Source: Platerodrilus igneus (lineage: Eukaryota; Arthropoda; Insecta; Coleoptera; Lycidae). Taken from it: a stretch of DNA of 64,000 nucleotides. Positions 23,231-34,321 of this stretch are shown here, piece after piece. The translations under genes were made by a program, and so were the position numbers. The notes beneath the pieces were generated by a model that ran no database searches, was not told where the DNA came from, and worked only from the letters and a program-made list of their open reading frames with translations. Location of the stretch: contig JARFIW010001670.1 in the NCBI GenBank assembly GCA_036346225.1, forward strand, positions 2,728,001-2,792,000, read 5' to 3'. The number at the start of each line of letters is the position of its first letter. Position 1 is the first letter of the stretch.

Positions 23231-23506
23231 TTTATATTTTGTTATACATCTGCTCATATCAGCAATATGTGTAGATAACTAGCGAGATCTACTAAAAAGA
23301 ATATGGACTAAAGCGGCAAATGCGCTTGCGCCAAACCCAAAGACATATCGTGTCCAATACTCAGTTTGTCAATATGCATTAATTTAGAAAGTAAGCAGAA
23401 TTATAATTAATTTATATTACGGTAAATATATCACAATAAATAAATCGGTTAATAGGTTAAAAGCACTTTAATCTGAAAACGAAACATATTTTCAAAAAAT
23501 TTAAGG

Positions 23507-23593
23507 TCTTTACGATAAATGTAAAAACATTAACGATCCGGTAATTTTAAAAGAACTTAAAGTAAGACACGCAACTTTAGATGACACAACGCG
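23507..23593 (+). pseudogene. BEL/Pao element 1, gag fragment a
   Basis: Open in one frame as GLYDKCKNINDPVILKELKV then RHATLDD. The frame continues at 24164 once the errantivirus LTR and one CGCG are removed. It fits the helical N-terminal region of BEL Gag. Confidence 0.7.
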
Positions 23594-24159
23594 AGTTACG
23601 TTTCGGGCCTTGGGAGCGGTGTTTTTAAAAACTACTTCCAAAACTTGTAACAAATTTTATTAGTTTAAACAGTCATTAATTTTAAAATTTTGATAAGCTG
23701 TTGTAAATATTCTAAGTCGAAAAATAAAATGATAATTGAACTAATATCAGGGCGCGTAGCCTAGGTAAACAACAATGTTAAAGCTGAAATACTCACACTG
23801 ACTGATGGTCTTGGGGCTCCCGGGGTATTTATAATGTCCCTGCACTTCAAATCTCTGTGGGAACTTGCAGAGCACATGTTCGTTTATTTCTTAATTCTAT
23901 TCATGATACAATGTAACAATCTTAATGTCTAAGTAATTGCGGTTTCTTAACCGTATGTGACCTGCCACCTGCAGTATCACTATCGTCTGGATTACAATGT
24001 ATTGCATCCGTTCTCACAACTTGCTTGTGAACTTTCATTAACCTTTATTTAATTATTCTTAAGATACAATGTTGCATTTAACTTAGTAACTCTTTGTAAT
24101 TCTTAATAATTTTTAATACTTTCTATTAATGGTACATATATATTGGGGGATACATAACT
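23594..24159 (-). mobile_element. Solo errantivirus LTR in BEL gag
   Basis: 566 bp, AGTTATGTATCC...GAAACGTAACT on the minus strand, closely matching the LTR at 7269-7837. CGCG is duplicated at 23590-23593 and 24160-24163. Counting one CGCG restores the BEL gag reading frame, so this was a complete integration that later collapsed to a single LTR by LTR-LTR recombination. Confidence 0.95.
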
Positions 24160-24776
24160 CGCGTAGTTTAGACGAAATTATTGAATGGATTAATACTATA
24201 GGGTTTGAAACTGATCCGGAATTTAAACAGAATTATAATGAATCAAACGCTACAGATGAAATTTATTGTCACATTCAGGATGTTGCTGTAACGGCTTAAT
24301 CACTACGACTATTACCAATCAGTATTTAAAAATCAAACTACAGCTCCGGCACCTAAGATTACTGTTCGTTTCCCAAAAATTGATTTGATTGATTTTAATG
24401 GCGATTTTCTAAAAAATGGCTTCTTTTTTACGAAACATTTAAAGGCCTGATTCATAATAATTCTAACCTGGACAATGTTAGCAAAATGCGTTATTTATTA
24501 AGGAAAGTTACGGTGTACTGCGGTATCACTAAGTTCTGGTATGTTGCCGACGGCTTAAGGTTAGTCCATACTATGGGGCGCTTTAGTTGAAAAATATAAC
24601 GATAAATGCGCTTCAGCTAATACCTACTTTACTCAAAGTTTAGAATTTAATACGCTTCAAACGGAAGGTGTTATTAGCTTGAATTTATTTATTTATGCTC
24701 ATCGAAAATTAAACATTTTAAGCATGCATGATTTAATTCTCACTTCAGTAGCTTTATCCAAGCTAAATAATCATAC
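24160..24776 (+). pseudogene. BEL/Pao element 1, gag fragment b (DUF1759-like)
   Basis: Begins SLDEIIEWINTIGFETDPEF. Further on VRFPKIDLIDFNGDF, then sequence about MRYLLRKV in another frame, matches the PxxxLPxFxGxxxxWxxFxxxF core of BEL/Pao Gag proteins. It has several stops and frame changes. It is cut at 24776 by the gypsy element; the frame resumes at 39171. Confidence 0.85.
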
Positions 24777-24948
24777 TGTTATGCTCCTCTCCCCTTCTCT
24801 TCAATAACCTCGTAACTTTTTAATTTAAATTCTTTTTTTTTAATTAATAATAATAATTTAATTAAAGATAGAATGATATGCCACGACTATATTTAAAATG
24901 AAACTTTCTTTTTCTCAGGGTCAACTGTGGGTATCACCTAGTTTGAAA

Positions 24949-24995
<47 letters not shown>

Positions 24996-25543
24996 CTAGT
25001 ACACCTACACACGTATTTACAAGAAAACTCAAAAATCAATTTTAATCATAATATACTGAAATAAAAATTAATAGTGCAACAAAAGCAAATATTCAATATA
25101 CTAAAACTTAACCTAAACTTAGTGTACCATCAATCTTAAAATAGATCGGTAATTTTTTTTAATTAGCGCATTTTTAAAAGTTTAATGTATTATCGAATGA
25201 GCTCACTAACCTGTTGCTGGTGACGTCATGTAACAACCATGAAGATTGGTGCACTTTCGATCTTTTCCACTGTGATAGTATTTGCATTAAACGTTATATT
25301 TTAATCACGATAGCTAGCTGCACTCTACTGTGCGTTCATAATTAAATTGCACGCGGTGCATTCAACTTCGTGTGGGGTTAGTGGAGTCACTTCCAATTTT
25401 CACCCGCCCACGTCGACTTGTACTACCCGTCTGCCTGAAAAATTGTTACTCCCCACTATTATTCACTGCACTCACGGGACTTTTTCCGCCCCTCGATGAC
25501 ACATACACAGCGCGGCATTCTATTATAATTAAGTACTATTACA
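24777..25543 (-). mobile_element. Gypsy-A 3' LTR
   Basis: 767 bp, TGTTATG...TACTATTACA in plus orientation. It contains a TA microsatellite at 24951-24995. Compared with the 5' LTR it has a few per cent differences and lacks a 106-bp block found there at 39040-39145. Confidence 0.9.
24951..24995. repeat. (TA)n microsatellite inside gypsy-A LTR
   Basis: About 22 TA dinucleotides. The equivalent site in the other LTR is where the younger LTR element inserted. Confidence 0.95.
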
Positions 25544-25546
25544 GTT

Positions 25547-25553
25547 ACCCCCC
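25547..25553 (-). promoter_or_regulatory. Gypsy-A polypurine tract
   Basis: GGGGGGT on the minus strand four bases before the 3' LTR; plus-strand primer for reverse transcription. Confidence 0.7.
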
Positions 25554-25700
25554 GAAATTTCGAGAGTAATTGAGTAAACTTAAATTACGATCAAAATTTT
25601 CAACTGAAGTGGTTTGGTTATCAATAATTGACTTATAAAACTTATCTTATCTACTACGCTACATGTCTAGAAAATTTCACCCAATAAATACAGTTGCTTT

Positions 25701-26744
25701 TCAGTTTTGAAGTTGTACAGGTTCACTAATATACTTTTTTAGATTTACAATATTTTGCGTGCTTTTATAATTGTTCGTACCTGGGTGATTCAGAATATAT
25801 GCATTATTACCTATTTCAGTCACTACCTCATAAGGACCTTCATACAGTTTGAAAAACTTTTTAATAGTTTTATCAGCAGCAGATGATTGATAATGAGTTT
25901 TGACTAAAACCAAATCTCCAGGATTAAAATTTGCAGGTTTTATTTTTTCATCGTGCTTGTGTTTGAGCTTCGCCGCACAGGAGGACATACGATTATTTGC
26001 CATAATAATTTTAGTTTCGAGACTGACATCTTTTCTCTGTGGAAACTGTAATAGATTTTCTATTAAGTGTGTAGGTTTTCTCCCTTTTAGTAATTCAAAT
26101 GGCGTAAACCCCGTTGATTCATGTTCAACGCAATTTAACCAATTTTCTACGCGCCCTATGTGCATCGGCCAACTAGTATGTTTTTCATGGCAGTACGCTC
26201 TGAGCAATCTACCAATTTCGCGCATCGCTCGTTCGACAGGATTTGTCTGTGGGTGATACACTGCCGAATATTTAACAACAGTATCTAGATTTGCGAGAGA
26301 GCTTTTCCACATTTCGCTTACAAATTGGGTGCCATGATCTGATAATATTGCTTTCGGTTTTCCCGTAGTTAGTATGCAATTATTTTTTAGTCGATTTAAA
26401 GCTGCCCTAACGGTCGCTCTCCGAAGGGGATATAATCTTACATATTTAGTCAAAATATCACAAGCTACAAAAACGTATTGCACGCCCCCTCTTCCCATTG
26501 GTAACGGGCCAAATAAATCTATGGAAACTAACTCCAACGGTTGTGTAGCTGTTACTGGTTTCATATATCCCTCACGTTTTTTATTATCTCTTTTAGTTTT
26601 TTGGCATAGATCACAGCTAGCGATTATTTTGCGAACTTTTCTCCGAATATTAGGAATGTAACAATTCTCTTCGATAAGCGCGGCGGATTTTTTGCTACCA
26701 AATTGCCCGTTCATTTGGTGGTATTCCCAGACTAGTTCTGTCAC
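25701..26744 (-). CDS. Gypsy-A integrase
   Basis: 347 codons open to a stop, with further integrase sequence upstream in another frame (about 26745-26850). The zinc-binding domain (WEYHQMNGQFG, then CDLC) has Gln where the second His is expected. The catalytic core has SIDLFGPLPMGRGG (Asp 1), ILSDHGTQFVS (Asp 2) and NPVERAMREIGRLL (Glu), a standard gypsy DDE set. After it come FTPFELLKGRKPTHL and the C-terminal GDLVLVKTH / KKFFKLYEGPYEVV segment that binds DNA. No chromodomain is seen. Part of pol, translated with RT in an intact element; here a frameshift near 26780 separates them. Confidence 0.95.
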   Translation of the reverse strand: MTELVWEYHQMNGQFGSKKSAALIEENCYIPNIRRKVRKIIASCDLCQKTKRDNKKREGYMKPVTATQPLELVSIDLFGPLPMGRGGVQYVFVACDILTKYVRLYPLRRATVRAALNRLKNNCILTTGKPKAILSDHGTQFVSEMWKSSLANLDTVVKYSAVYHPQTNPVERAMREIGRLLRAYCHEKHTSWPMHIGRVENWLNCVEHESTGFTPFELLKGRKPTHLIENLLQFPQRKDVSLETKIIMANNRMSSCAAKLKHKHDEKIKPANFNPGDLVLVKTHYQSSAADKTIKKFFKLYEGPYEVVTEIGNNAYILNHPGTNNYKSTQNIVNLKKYISEPVQLQN

Positions 26745-26870
26745 TAGTTTCTTAGGAATACAAATTAACCACCACTCTTCTCCCTTTTTCCTTTTCTGAA
26801 TAGTAAGTCTTCATTTATCCTATAATTTCTTTTGAGATCTTCCGCTTTACCGTGGGTATTATTTAATATT

Positions 26871-28130
26871 TCATTCTTTATCCAATTTATATTCGCATCC
26901 CCATCTTGATCCTCCTTTAAATTTTTTAAATATTTTTAATTTATTTGGCGGTGGCTTGTCTAAATTAGCAATAATCAGAGGTTTGTTCCAAGCAGTTCCT
27001 TGATAATTGTATCTCGACAAAAAATCAGCTATTTGATTTTCAGACCCTTTGCAATATTTGATTTGCAATTGAAATTCTTGTAGATACATACACCAACGCA
27101 TAAGTCTAGAGCTTAGTGCCTTACACGTAAAGAGAAACTCTAACGCGCGGTGATCTGTAAATATAATTGTTGGATAACCAAGTATATAAGTTCGGAATTT
27201 TTTACACGCAAAAACTATTGCTAGTAACTCTAACTTTGTAATCATGTATGCCTTTTCCGCGCTTAATAATGTTCGACTTGCAAACGCTATAGTTTTAATT
27301 TGACCGCTGTGTTCCTGAAAAAGGTGTGCGCCTAACGCTTGGGTTGACGCGTCTGTTGAAATACAGAAAGGCTTTGTAAAATCAGGGTGGGCCAATAAAA
27401 CGCTATTTATAAAATTTTCTTTAATTTTATGAAAAGCTTCGCTGTGTCGCTCTTCCCAATGCCATTTTGTTTTGTTTTCTAGCAAAGGAGTCAACGTACT
27501 GACGTGCTCGGAATGGTTGCCTGTAAATTTCCGGTAGAAATTGCAAAATCCTAGAAATGATTGCAACTCCTTTTTATTTTGGGGTTTTTTAAAATTTTGA
27601 ATTGTTTCAATTTTGTCAGGGTCTACCTGAATACCTGCTGTGGATATAACGTGTCCTAAGAATTTAATTTCACTTTTTAAAAATTCCGACTTACTTAATT
27701 TCACTGTCATTCCTGCTTTTTCAAGTTTTTTTAATAGAAGATTCAATTGGTTTTTGTGTTCTGCAAGTGTTCTAGACGCGATTAGAATATCGTCGACATA
27801 AATACTGGCGAATTGTTGAACCTCGGGTCCCAGCACTTGCCCGAGGCATTTGTTGAACGCGGCTACCGAAATATTCAAACCAATTGGTAATACTTTAAAT
27901 TGGTAACTTTTACCGTTTACAAGAAATGCCGTGTATTTTCGACATTCTTCATCTAGTTTTAGTTGCCAGTATCCACAACTTAAATCGATAGACGATAAAT
28001 ACTGCACCCCATTAAATTTTTGTAATAATTCCTCGATTATTGGCGGTGATTCGCGGTCCGGTACAATTATTTTGTTTAATCGTCGCGAATCTAAACAGAT
28101 TCGAATATTTCCATTTTTCTTCGTGACCAC
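26871..28130 (-). CDS. Gypsy-A reverse transcriptase and RNase H
   Basis: 419 codons. RT landmarks: VTKKNGNIRICLDSRRLNK, SSIDLSCGYWQLKLDEECRK, VLPIGLNISVAAFNKCL and the YVDDILIAS active site. The connection has LGHVISTAGIQVDPDK and FLGFCNFYRKF. RNase H has FCISTDASTQALGAHLFQEH, TKLELLAIVFACKKFRTYIL and FTDHRALEFL, ending near SRLMRWCMYLQEFQ and ADFLSRY. It copies the element's RNA and degrades the template. The RT start lies upstream: sequence to about 28290 continues in other frames, with shifts near 28145 and 28290. Domains are intact, the reading frame is not. Confidence 0.96.
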   Translation of the reverse strand: MVTKKNGNIRICLDSRRLNKIIVPDRESPPIIEELLQKFNGVQYLSSIDLSCGYWQLKLDEECRKYTAFLVNGKSYQFKVLPIGLNISVAAFNKCLGQVLGPEVQQFASIYVDDILIASRTLAEHKNQLNLLLKKLEKAGMTVKLSKSEFLKSEIKFLGHVISTAGIQVDPDKIETIQNFKKPQNKKELQSFLGFCNFYRKFTGNHSEHVSTLTPLLENKTKWHWEERHSEAFHKIKENFINSVLLAHPDFTKPFCISTDASTQALGAHLFQEHSGQIKTIAFASRTLLSAEKAYMITKLELLAIVFACKKFRTYILGYPTIIFTDHRALEFLFTCKALSSRLMRWCMYLQEFQLQIKYCKGSENQIADFLSRYNYQGTAWNKPLIIANLDKPPPNKLKIFKKFKGGSRWGCEYKLDKE

Positions 28131-28294
28131 TACAATTGGATTTGAAAGGGAGAATCGGAACGTTCAATAACCCCCCACTTTAACATACGATTAATTTCTT
28201 CTTCAACGGCGGCGCGTTTGGAATACGGTATTGGATACGACCTTTGCACGAATGGTGTTTGATTACTAATATTAAATTTACAAACAAACGTCTT

Positions 28295-29020
28295 TCATAA
28301 TCCTGGTTTGTCTGAAAAAACATGGTCGTACTCGTGCTTAAGCTGGTTTATAAATTCCTCGTCCGTTGGTAATTTGTACAATTCCCTAACACCTGTAACA
28401 CCTACGGAATGTCTTTGCGTGTGCTTTAAAAATGCGTCACGAAACGGCAATACCGCTATGCACTGTTCACACTGAAAATTGGTTTGACATTCTTCTAACT
28501 TTTCGTCATAAATCCCATCATCAGTGGTATTTTTTAGATCAGTTAGCAAATTTAATAACTCCGTATCAAGGTTTTCAGTTTTGTTTATTTCTAGCGCTGG
28601 CGCGTTTTGTGCATAAACCTTTAAGTCATCATATACCTGCAACTCGGTCGATTTTGTTTCATGATCACCGTCTAAAAATGTAATTCTATAAGCGTCATTA
28701 TCGTGCACGAATTTTAGTTCATTGTTTCTGAAATCGATTTCAGCCTGCTTAGACACCATCCAGTCTACTCCTAAAATACACGAAATATTCAGATGATCCG
28801 CTACTAAGAATGGAATTTGTTGATTTGTATCCCCTAATTTGGTTTCTATTAATACCTGCTTTTTTATTTTTTCGATTTTTCCGGTAACGCCTTGAATTGA
28901 AAGACCTACGGTCGGTAGTATTAATATATTTTTATTTTTTGATTGCAGTAGTTCAAAAACTTCACCTGAAATTATGCTGACTGCACTGCCAGTATCTAAT
29001 AAAACCTTTTCAACGCTCGT
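28295..29020 (-). CDS. Gypsy-A aspartic protease and protease-RT linker
   Basis: The open frame runs leftward from about 29020. VLLDTGSAVSIISGEVF holds the catalytic DTG, and ILGVDWMVSK the C-terminal ILG(xD) box of retropepsins. The remaining 150 codons are a hydrophilic linker to RT (CEQCIAVLPFRDAFLKH, PTDEEFINQLKHEYDHVF), typical of elements in which RT begins 'LLxEYxDVFS'. It would process Gag-Pol. Separated from gag and RT by frameshifts near 29030 and 28290. Confidence 0.88.
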   Translation of the reverse strand, partial: TSVEKVLLDTGSAVSIISGEVFELLQSKNKNILILPTVGLSIQGVTGKIEKIKKQVLIETKLGDTNQQIPFLVADHLNISCILGVDWMVSKQAEIDFRNNELKFVHDNDAYRITFLDGDHETKSTELQVYDDLKVYAQNAPALEINKTENLDTELLNLLTDLKNTTDDGIYDEKLEECQTNFQCEQCIAVLPFRDAFLKHTQRHSVGVTGVRELYKLPTDEEFINQLKHEYDHVFSDKPGL

Positions 29021-29167
29021 GTTCCGTCTTAGTATTTACCTTTTGAGTTTCAATATTATTTACATTTAATCTTAGTCTATCAAAAAATAATTTTACAAAA
29101 TTAATATGATTTAATTGCTCCGGTGTTCCCGATCGTTGTACAGTAGGAGCGCACTGCCTCGGGGTTA

Positions 29168-30427
29168 TTAGTTTTCCGACGCCGTATCTTCAGCGCGCCG
29201 GGAATCGGTGACTTGTTCCGTAACCCTGGGCTCAACTGCTCCTCTCACGCTTCCGTATCCCCCGCGATTCCTGGCAGTAATTTGACCTCCGCGCCCTGAA
29301 AACGTTTGATTAACTCGATACGAATACCCGCTAGGATCCTGACGGTTCTGCCTAAAATTATTTATGGGTTCGCCGTAATTATTACTATTATTACCCTGAT
29401 GTCGGTAATCGCTACGTTCTTCGAATTGTTTAATTACGTTGAGTAACTCGTCAATAGTTCCCACACGTGCTGCAATTAAACTAGTTTCAACCTCATAGTT
29501 AAAATGTTTTGTTATCGCCTTTACTAATAGAATTTCTGGTATCTTTGGTTCTAAGAATTGAACCCTGTCTACCTGTTGCCAGACATGAGAGGCCATACTA
29601 CCTGTTCGTCTATCATAAATTCGCGGTCTATAAATTTCACTGCGCCTTTTTTCTTGTTCCTCTTGAGACCAGAATTGCTCTAAAAACTGCAGTTTAAAAT
29701 CGTTAAAATTGCACCACCCTTCTAATTTACATTCTGCCCATATTCTTACATCTCCTTGCAAACAATCTACTGCTGTGTTCAAACGTGATTTTCCTGCAGC
29801 TTCAAACTTTTCCAGATAAACTTCTAATTTTCTTAGAAATTTCACGGGGTGTAGTGACCGTTTATTGTTATCAAATTTAGGCTTTTCTTCGGATATGTTG
29901 AGCACAGTGCTGACCGGCACCATTCCAAAATTAGCTTCGTGTTTTACAGCAGCTAAATTATTAACTTCCGCCGTGATGTGTTCAACGTTTCTATTTAAAT
30001 TACTAACTGCATTACTTAAAAATTTGACATTATTTTCGATATAATGCTTTTGATGGTTTAAGTTACTTTCAACCCGTTCAAATTTATTTTCGAAGTTTTT
30101 GCATTTAAATTCAACCGGCTCAATTCGGTTTTGTAATTCACTACTAAAATTATCTTCGATCTTTTCTATCATTTGTTCTTGGCGTACCTGATTTGCCTGC
30201 ATTTGCGCCTCAAGTTTATTTACCTCTGAATTAATTTGTTTCATATTTGTGTCCATTTTAAGATCGATTTGTCTCAACAAATTCATTAGCTCAGAATTAA
30301 AAGTCCCGTTCGTTTCGGTATTTCCTTCATTGTCGTTTCCGGAATTTTTTGTAAAATTTGTTTCCCTTGATCCCGTTGCCATGATTTTCAATTCTTTCCC
30401 CGAACGCAAAATCATTAACCTGTTCAA
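29168..30427 (-). CDS. Gypsy-A Gag
   Basis: 419 codons, intact. Residues about 30-170 form a long polar helical, probably coiled-coil, region. The central capsid-like part has HPVKFLRKLEVYLEKFEA, WAECKLEGWCNFNDFKLQFL and EQFWSQEEQEKRRSEIY, the usual gypsy Gag pattern. The C-terminus is Arg/Gly/Asn-rich (SGRGGQITARNRGGYG) with no CCHC zinc knuckle, so RNA binding would rely on the basic tail. It would form the particle that packages element RNA. It lies 364 bp inside the 5' LTR. The ATG at 30427 is chosen as the longest; a second Met at codon 16 is possible. Confidence 0.92.
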   Translation of the reverse strand: MNRLMILRSGKELKIMATGSRETNFTKNSGNDNEGNTETNGTFNSELMNLLRQIDLKMDTNMKQINSEVNKLEAQMQANQVRQEQMIEKIEDNFSSELQNRIEPVEFKCKNFENKFERVESNLNHQKHYIENNVKFLSNAVSNLNRNVEHITAEVNNLAAVKHEANFGMVPVSTVLNISEEKPKFDNNKRSLHPVKFLRKLEVYLEKFEAAGKSRLNTAVDCLQGDVRIWAECKLEGWCNFNDFKLQFLEQFWSQEEQEKRRSEIYRPRIYDRRTGSMASHVWQQVDRVQFLEPKIPEILLVKAITKHFNYEVETSLIAARVGTIDELLNVIKQFEERSDYRHQGNNSNNYGEPINNFRQNRQDPSGYSYRVNQTFSGRGGQITARNRGGYGSVRGAVEPRVTEQVTDSRRAEDTASEN

Positions 30428-30772
30428 TACCTATTTGAAAAGATAACAGTAATCTATTCACAATTATGACCCGGCCTTCAAAGTCGTGCTTTCATTTCAT
30501 TTCTTAGGTACTTATTTATTTCCTGTCAACTGACACAAACACAAGCAAGACTTCTGGCGCCAACACCTGACCCACAAGCTTCTATTATTTACCTCAAATT
30601 TACTAAATTTAAAATTTCCGCTTGGATGCAGCCTTTCAAATTGTATGATTCATACCATAACCATTTCTTACCCTTGAGTACAATTCCACACTTAACAAAA
30701 GATACTCTAAAATAGCTTTACTTGACCTATAGAAATGAGGATTAAAAGCTTTAACTAGGCGACATCTCGAGC

Positions 30773-30790
30773 GCCACGGTAGCGGGCCAA
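30773..30790 (-). promoter_or_regulatory. Gypsy-A primer-binding site
   Basis: Minus-strand TTGGCCCGCTACCGTGGC next to the LTR end ...CATAACA. It begins with the TGG expected from a tRNA CCA end. The tRNA species was not identified. Confidence 0.6.
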
Positions 30791-30791
30791 C

Positions 30792-30982
30792 TGTTATGGT
30801 TCTCCCCACTTCTCTTCAATAACCTCCTAACTTTTTAATTTAAATTCTTCTTTTTTTTAATTAATAATATAATTTAATTAAAGATAGAATGATATGCCAC
30901 GACTATATTTAAAATGAAACTTTCTTTCTCTCAGGGTCAACTGTGGGTATCACCTAGTTTGAAACCTTAATCCTTTATATAT
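30792..30982 (-). mobile_element. Gypsy-A 5' LTR, inner part
   Basis: 191 bp matching 24777-24950, ending in CCTTTATATAT where the younger LTR element begins. The rest of this LTR is at 38474-39166. Confidence 0.9.
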
Positions 30983-33126
30983 TACTCATATTTAGACCAG
31001 GGTAGAAAATTAAATAATCACATCAAATAATTTTAATCACCGTGTATAAAGAATTTTATTAGATAATACGCTTTATTAAAAAAAACCGTGGAGAATAAAA
31101 ATTCATTCGTTTCAGTAAAAATAAGAGATTTAAATCATGTACAAGACGCTTTATATCAAAAGAAACAGTATTAACAAGCTCTACGTGTAATGTATTTATT
31201 CCGAGGAAAGAAACAAATGGAAATTACGTGCAAAATTTATATTAATTAACCCTATTTTAAGTAACCGGTGTTAAACAAAGTGTACACATAATAATTAATA
31301 TTTAATTTGTATTCGCTAAAAATGAAAGGATAGAAGTCAATTTTAATTGGAGTTAATTAAACCATTATTAATAATAAGCATAAAAGCCTGTGAAAATCCA
31401 AGATTAAAATACCAGAAAATAAAGCTCTGAGAATTAATATTATGTTTGAACACCTGCGTAGTTTAAATGTCACGTACGGCGAAAATTTTGTAGATAACAA
31501 ATGGTTTCAAAGAATCTTGGAGAAACCGTAGCTTAATAGTTACGAGAAATGCTAAAGGTGGGATATTTCACACTCCACATGGACTAAAATAATCGATAAT
31601 AAAGAATATCAATTTGCATCAATAAGAACGGGTTAGATGGAGACAGATAATATGCACAAGACCGAGACACATATAGTAAAAGGCGTGAGTAGAGCAACGT
31701 CATGGGGTTGCGATTGGTTGAAAGTAAAAGGCAAAATTTGAGAGGTGAAAATAACATTTCTGTATAAAAGTCAATTAGTTATTTCCAGACGTTGCGTGAC
31801 GTGTTGAAATTTCTGTGATTTAACTGGGGCGAGTACAAAATTCGTAAAAACCGACGCGCGGGCTACGGAATGGGAACCGAGAATGCGAAATTCTTTAGAA
31901 TGGTCCGTTTTGGGGACTCGACCGACAGACGGGCTAACTTCTATATATACCCAGGGGAATATGAACAAGCTCTCTTACATCCGCGACTTGATTCAATACG
32001 TTAAACAGTGCATTTTAGTTTGATAGAATAATTTAAAGTTTGCTCGTATATTTTGGTGATTTAAAACAGTTTGTTATTTACGTGCTAACATGAATGTACT
32101 TGAGTGCACTTAGATACAAGGTAATAAAATTTAGTATCACTGTACCAATTAGTAAAATTTACAACGACAAATGAATACACCAAAAGTAGGCAGTTTTGGC
32201 GTATATTGGTGAAAGAAGTATGAATTTCTTTGCTATTTTTCGGGGGTGTTAATGATTAAATGGTTCATAAATGTGTCTGGATCCACAAAACAAGGGTCAG
32301 ATATACACAGATGAGTTCTGGAAAAGCCCAGAAACAACTTTAAATAAATGGTGATGGAGAAAATTTGAAAAGCGTTGAGAATCAGAAGCTGTAAATATAA
32401 CCCAGTTGGAATGGTGTGATTAACAAAAGGGACGATGTACATTGAAGCTACGAGTGCAGTAACCTTCAGGTAATTTATACTATTTTGTTTGAACTTTGAT
32501 ATTTTTGTGTGTGTTGAATTATTTTATAATTGATTTACTTTAAATGGACATTAGTAAAATTGTACTAACCATAAAATTTTAATGTTAAGGTGAAATTTGC
32601 TTGTTTAAGTAGAAAGGGGTATTTAGTATTGATATTCTGGATTATGATGAAAATTTGGGTATGTCTTTGAGCTCAATTAGACGAACCTGGTTAATTAACG
32701 TAAAGGGTGGTAGATGCTCCTTTGTACTCAGACTCCGGTCTGCATATATTGTTATATTAATTAGTAGGCATCCAACAAGGACTTTAATTCAGGATGCACA
32801 TTTAAATGATAATAAATGTAATCTTGAAAATTTCTGATACTGAAATTTATGCCAAAATTTAATTTTGAAATTTTAATGTATTGTGAATATTGATGTAAAT
32901 AGAGTTAACGTTTGTGTTTGTGGTAGGAATGTGTTTGTTTTTTTTATGAATGAGGATGAAAGTCATCTAGGGGAGCAGCCGAGGCGATTAACAGAAGAAA
33001 GTCAATGGACCAACACAGTTAAAGTAATGAATAGCTTTTCGTAGGATTCACAGCATTCTGGACATCCAATTCGTAGGGGCTCGATTCGAAAAGCGGAGTA
33101 CCCGGATTTTGGTGGTATCACAGCAA
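30983..33126 (+). mobile_element. LTR-N 5' LTR
   Basis: 2144 bp, TACTCATATTT...GGTATCACAGCAA. The first base is uncertain by one because the element lies in TA-rich sequence. No coding content; identical short frames in both LTRs simply reflect their identity. Confidence 0.9.
31763..31769 (+). promoter_or_regulatory. Probable TATA box of LTR-N
   Basis: TATAAAA in TGTATAAAAGTC, followed about 28 bases later by CAGACGTTG, a plausible start region. The same is present in the 3' LTR near 37111-37117. Confidence 0.5.
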
Positions 33127-33129
33127 ATT

Positions 33130-33148
33130 TGGCGACCCAAAAGTGAGG
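33130..33148 (+). promoter_or_regulatory. LTR-N primer-binding site
   Basis: TGGCGACCCAAAAGTGAGG, three bases after the LTR end. The TGG fits a tRNA CCA end; the tRNA was not identified. Confidence 0.65.
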
Positions 33149-33248
33149 CTCGAGTTCCAAATAAAATTTTTCTGATTTTATTCCAGGAAACTGGCGATCT
33201 GAGAGAGAGAGTTTTTGTGTGTGTATAAATTTAGGAGTATTTTAGAGT

Positions 33249-34105
33249 GTGTGTGAGTCATTTGAACGTATGCAGAGAAAGGAGTGGTTAAGGAGTCAAG
33301 GAGTGGGAATTGGAAGTGACGATAGGTCATTGTGTGAGAAAATTTCGAAAATGGAAGAAGCTGGAGGCAGTAGAGATCAGTCGAGGACGGAATCAGGAGA
33401 AACAGGAAATGAGTTAATGATGAGAATGTTAGAGAAAATGCGATTAGCTAGGGAAGAATCGAATAGAGCGATGGAGGAGTCTAACAGAAAATTAGAACTG
33501 CTAAGCGATGAATCGAATAGAGCGAGAGAGGACTCAAATCGGAAATTTGACCGAATGAATGAGACATTAACAGGAGTTAGGGAAACCCTAAGTGAGAAAA
33601 TAGATAAGACGAATAAAGAAGTTTCAGAATTTAAAAATAGTCTTACCGTAAAGATGGGGGAAGTTGAAAATAGGGTTGAAAAAATGAGCGTGATATTACA
33701 GGTCTTCGACAGGAAATGGGACATTTAAAGTCCGAAGTACGCATGTTCTGTGAAGAAGAGATTAATGTAAAAATGACTGAAGTGACGGACTCATGTAGGG
33801 ATCAGTTAGGCAGGGTAGAACGCGAAGTTAGTAGTATCAAATACAACATGTCAAATTTAACGGGGGATGGTCCCAGATTTTCTACAGGTGGAGTATCATT
33901 GGACCAACACATGAAGTTTTATGGCGATAACAGGGTAAATCCACAAATTTTTATTAATAGTGTAAGAAATCTAGTGGGAAATTTATTTGACGAACAGACT
34001 AAACTGAATACGATAAAGGCTTTATTAAAGGACAATGCGGAAGCGTGGTACAATTTAGTAGGACAGGACATAGACACCTACATGGACTTTGAGGACAGAT
34101 TTTAA
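33249..34105 (+). pseudogene. LTR-N Gag, N-terminal and capsid-like parts (two frames)
   Basis: The first frame, 33249-33728, is highly charged with repeated EESNR and EDSNR heptad-like motifs and should form a coiled coil. The second, 33716-34105, overlaps in another frame and carries DQHMKFYGDNRVNPQIFIN, NLFDEQTKLNTIKALLKDNA and EAWYNLV, a gypsy capsid signature. The frame switch at about 33716-33728 and the stop at 34103 break the gene. It may also start upstream of 33249, because LTR-to-ATG spacing is only about 120 bp. Confidence 0.8.
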
Positions 34106-34321
34106 AGCACTACTGGAGTGACCACAGACAAGACCAGGTACGAGACGACTTAATCACAGGGAAATTTAGGGAGAATTTTCAGGAAGTAGGAGCAATATGC
34201 TATACTCAAGTATAGCATAGCAAAGCAACTGAACCCACCACTGACGGACCGACAAATTATTAAGTATTTATCACGACACTTCGAGGTAGAAATAAGACAA
34301 CACGTAGCACTACAGAACATA

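Noticed and set aside
25900..26661. Plus-strand frames of 95-118 codons
   Set aside because: Antisense shadows of the gypsy-A integrase.
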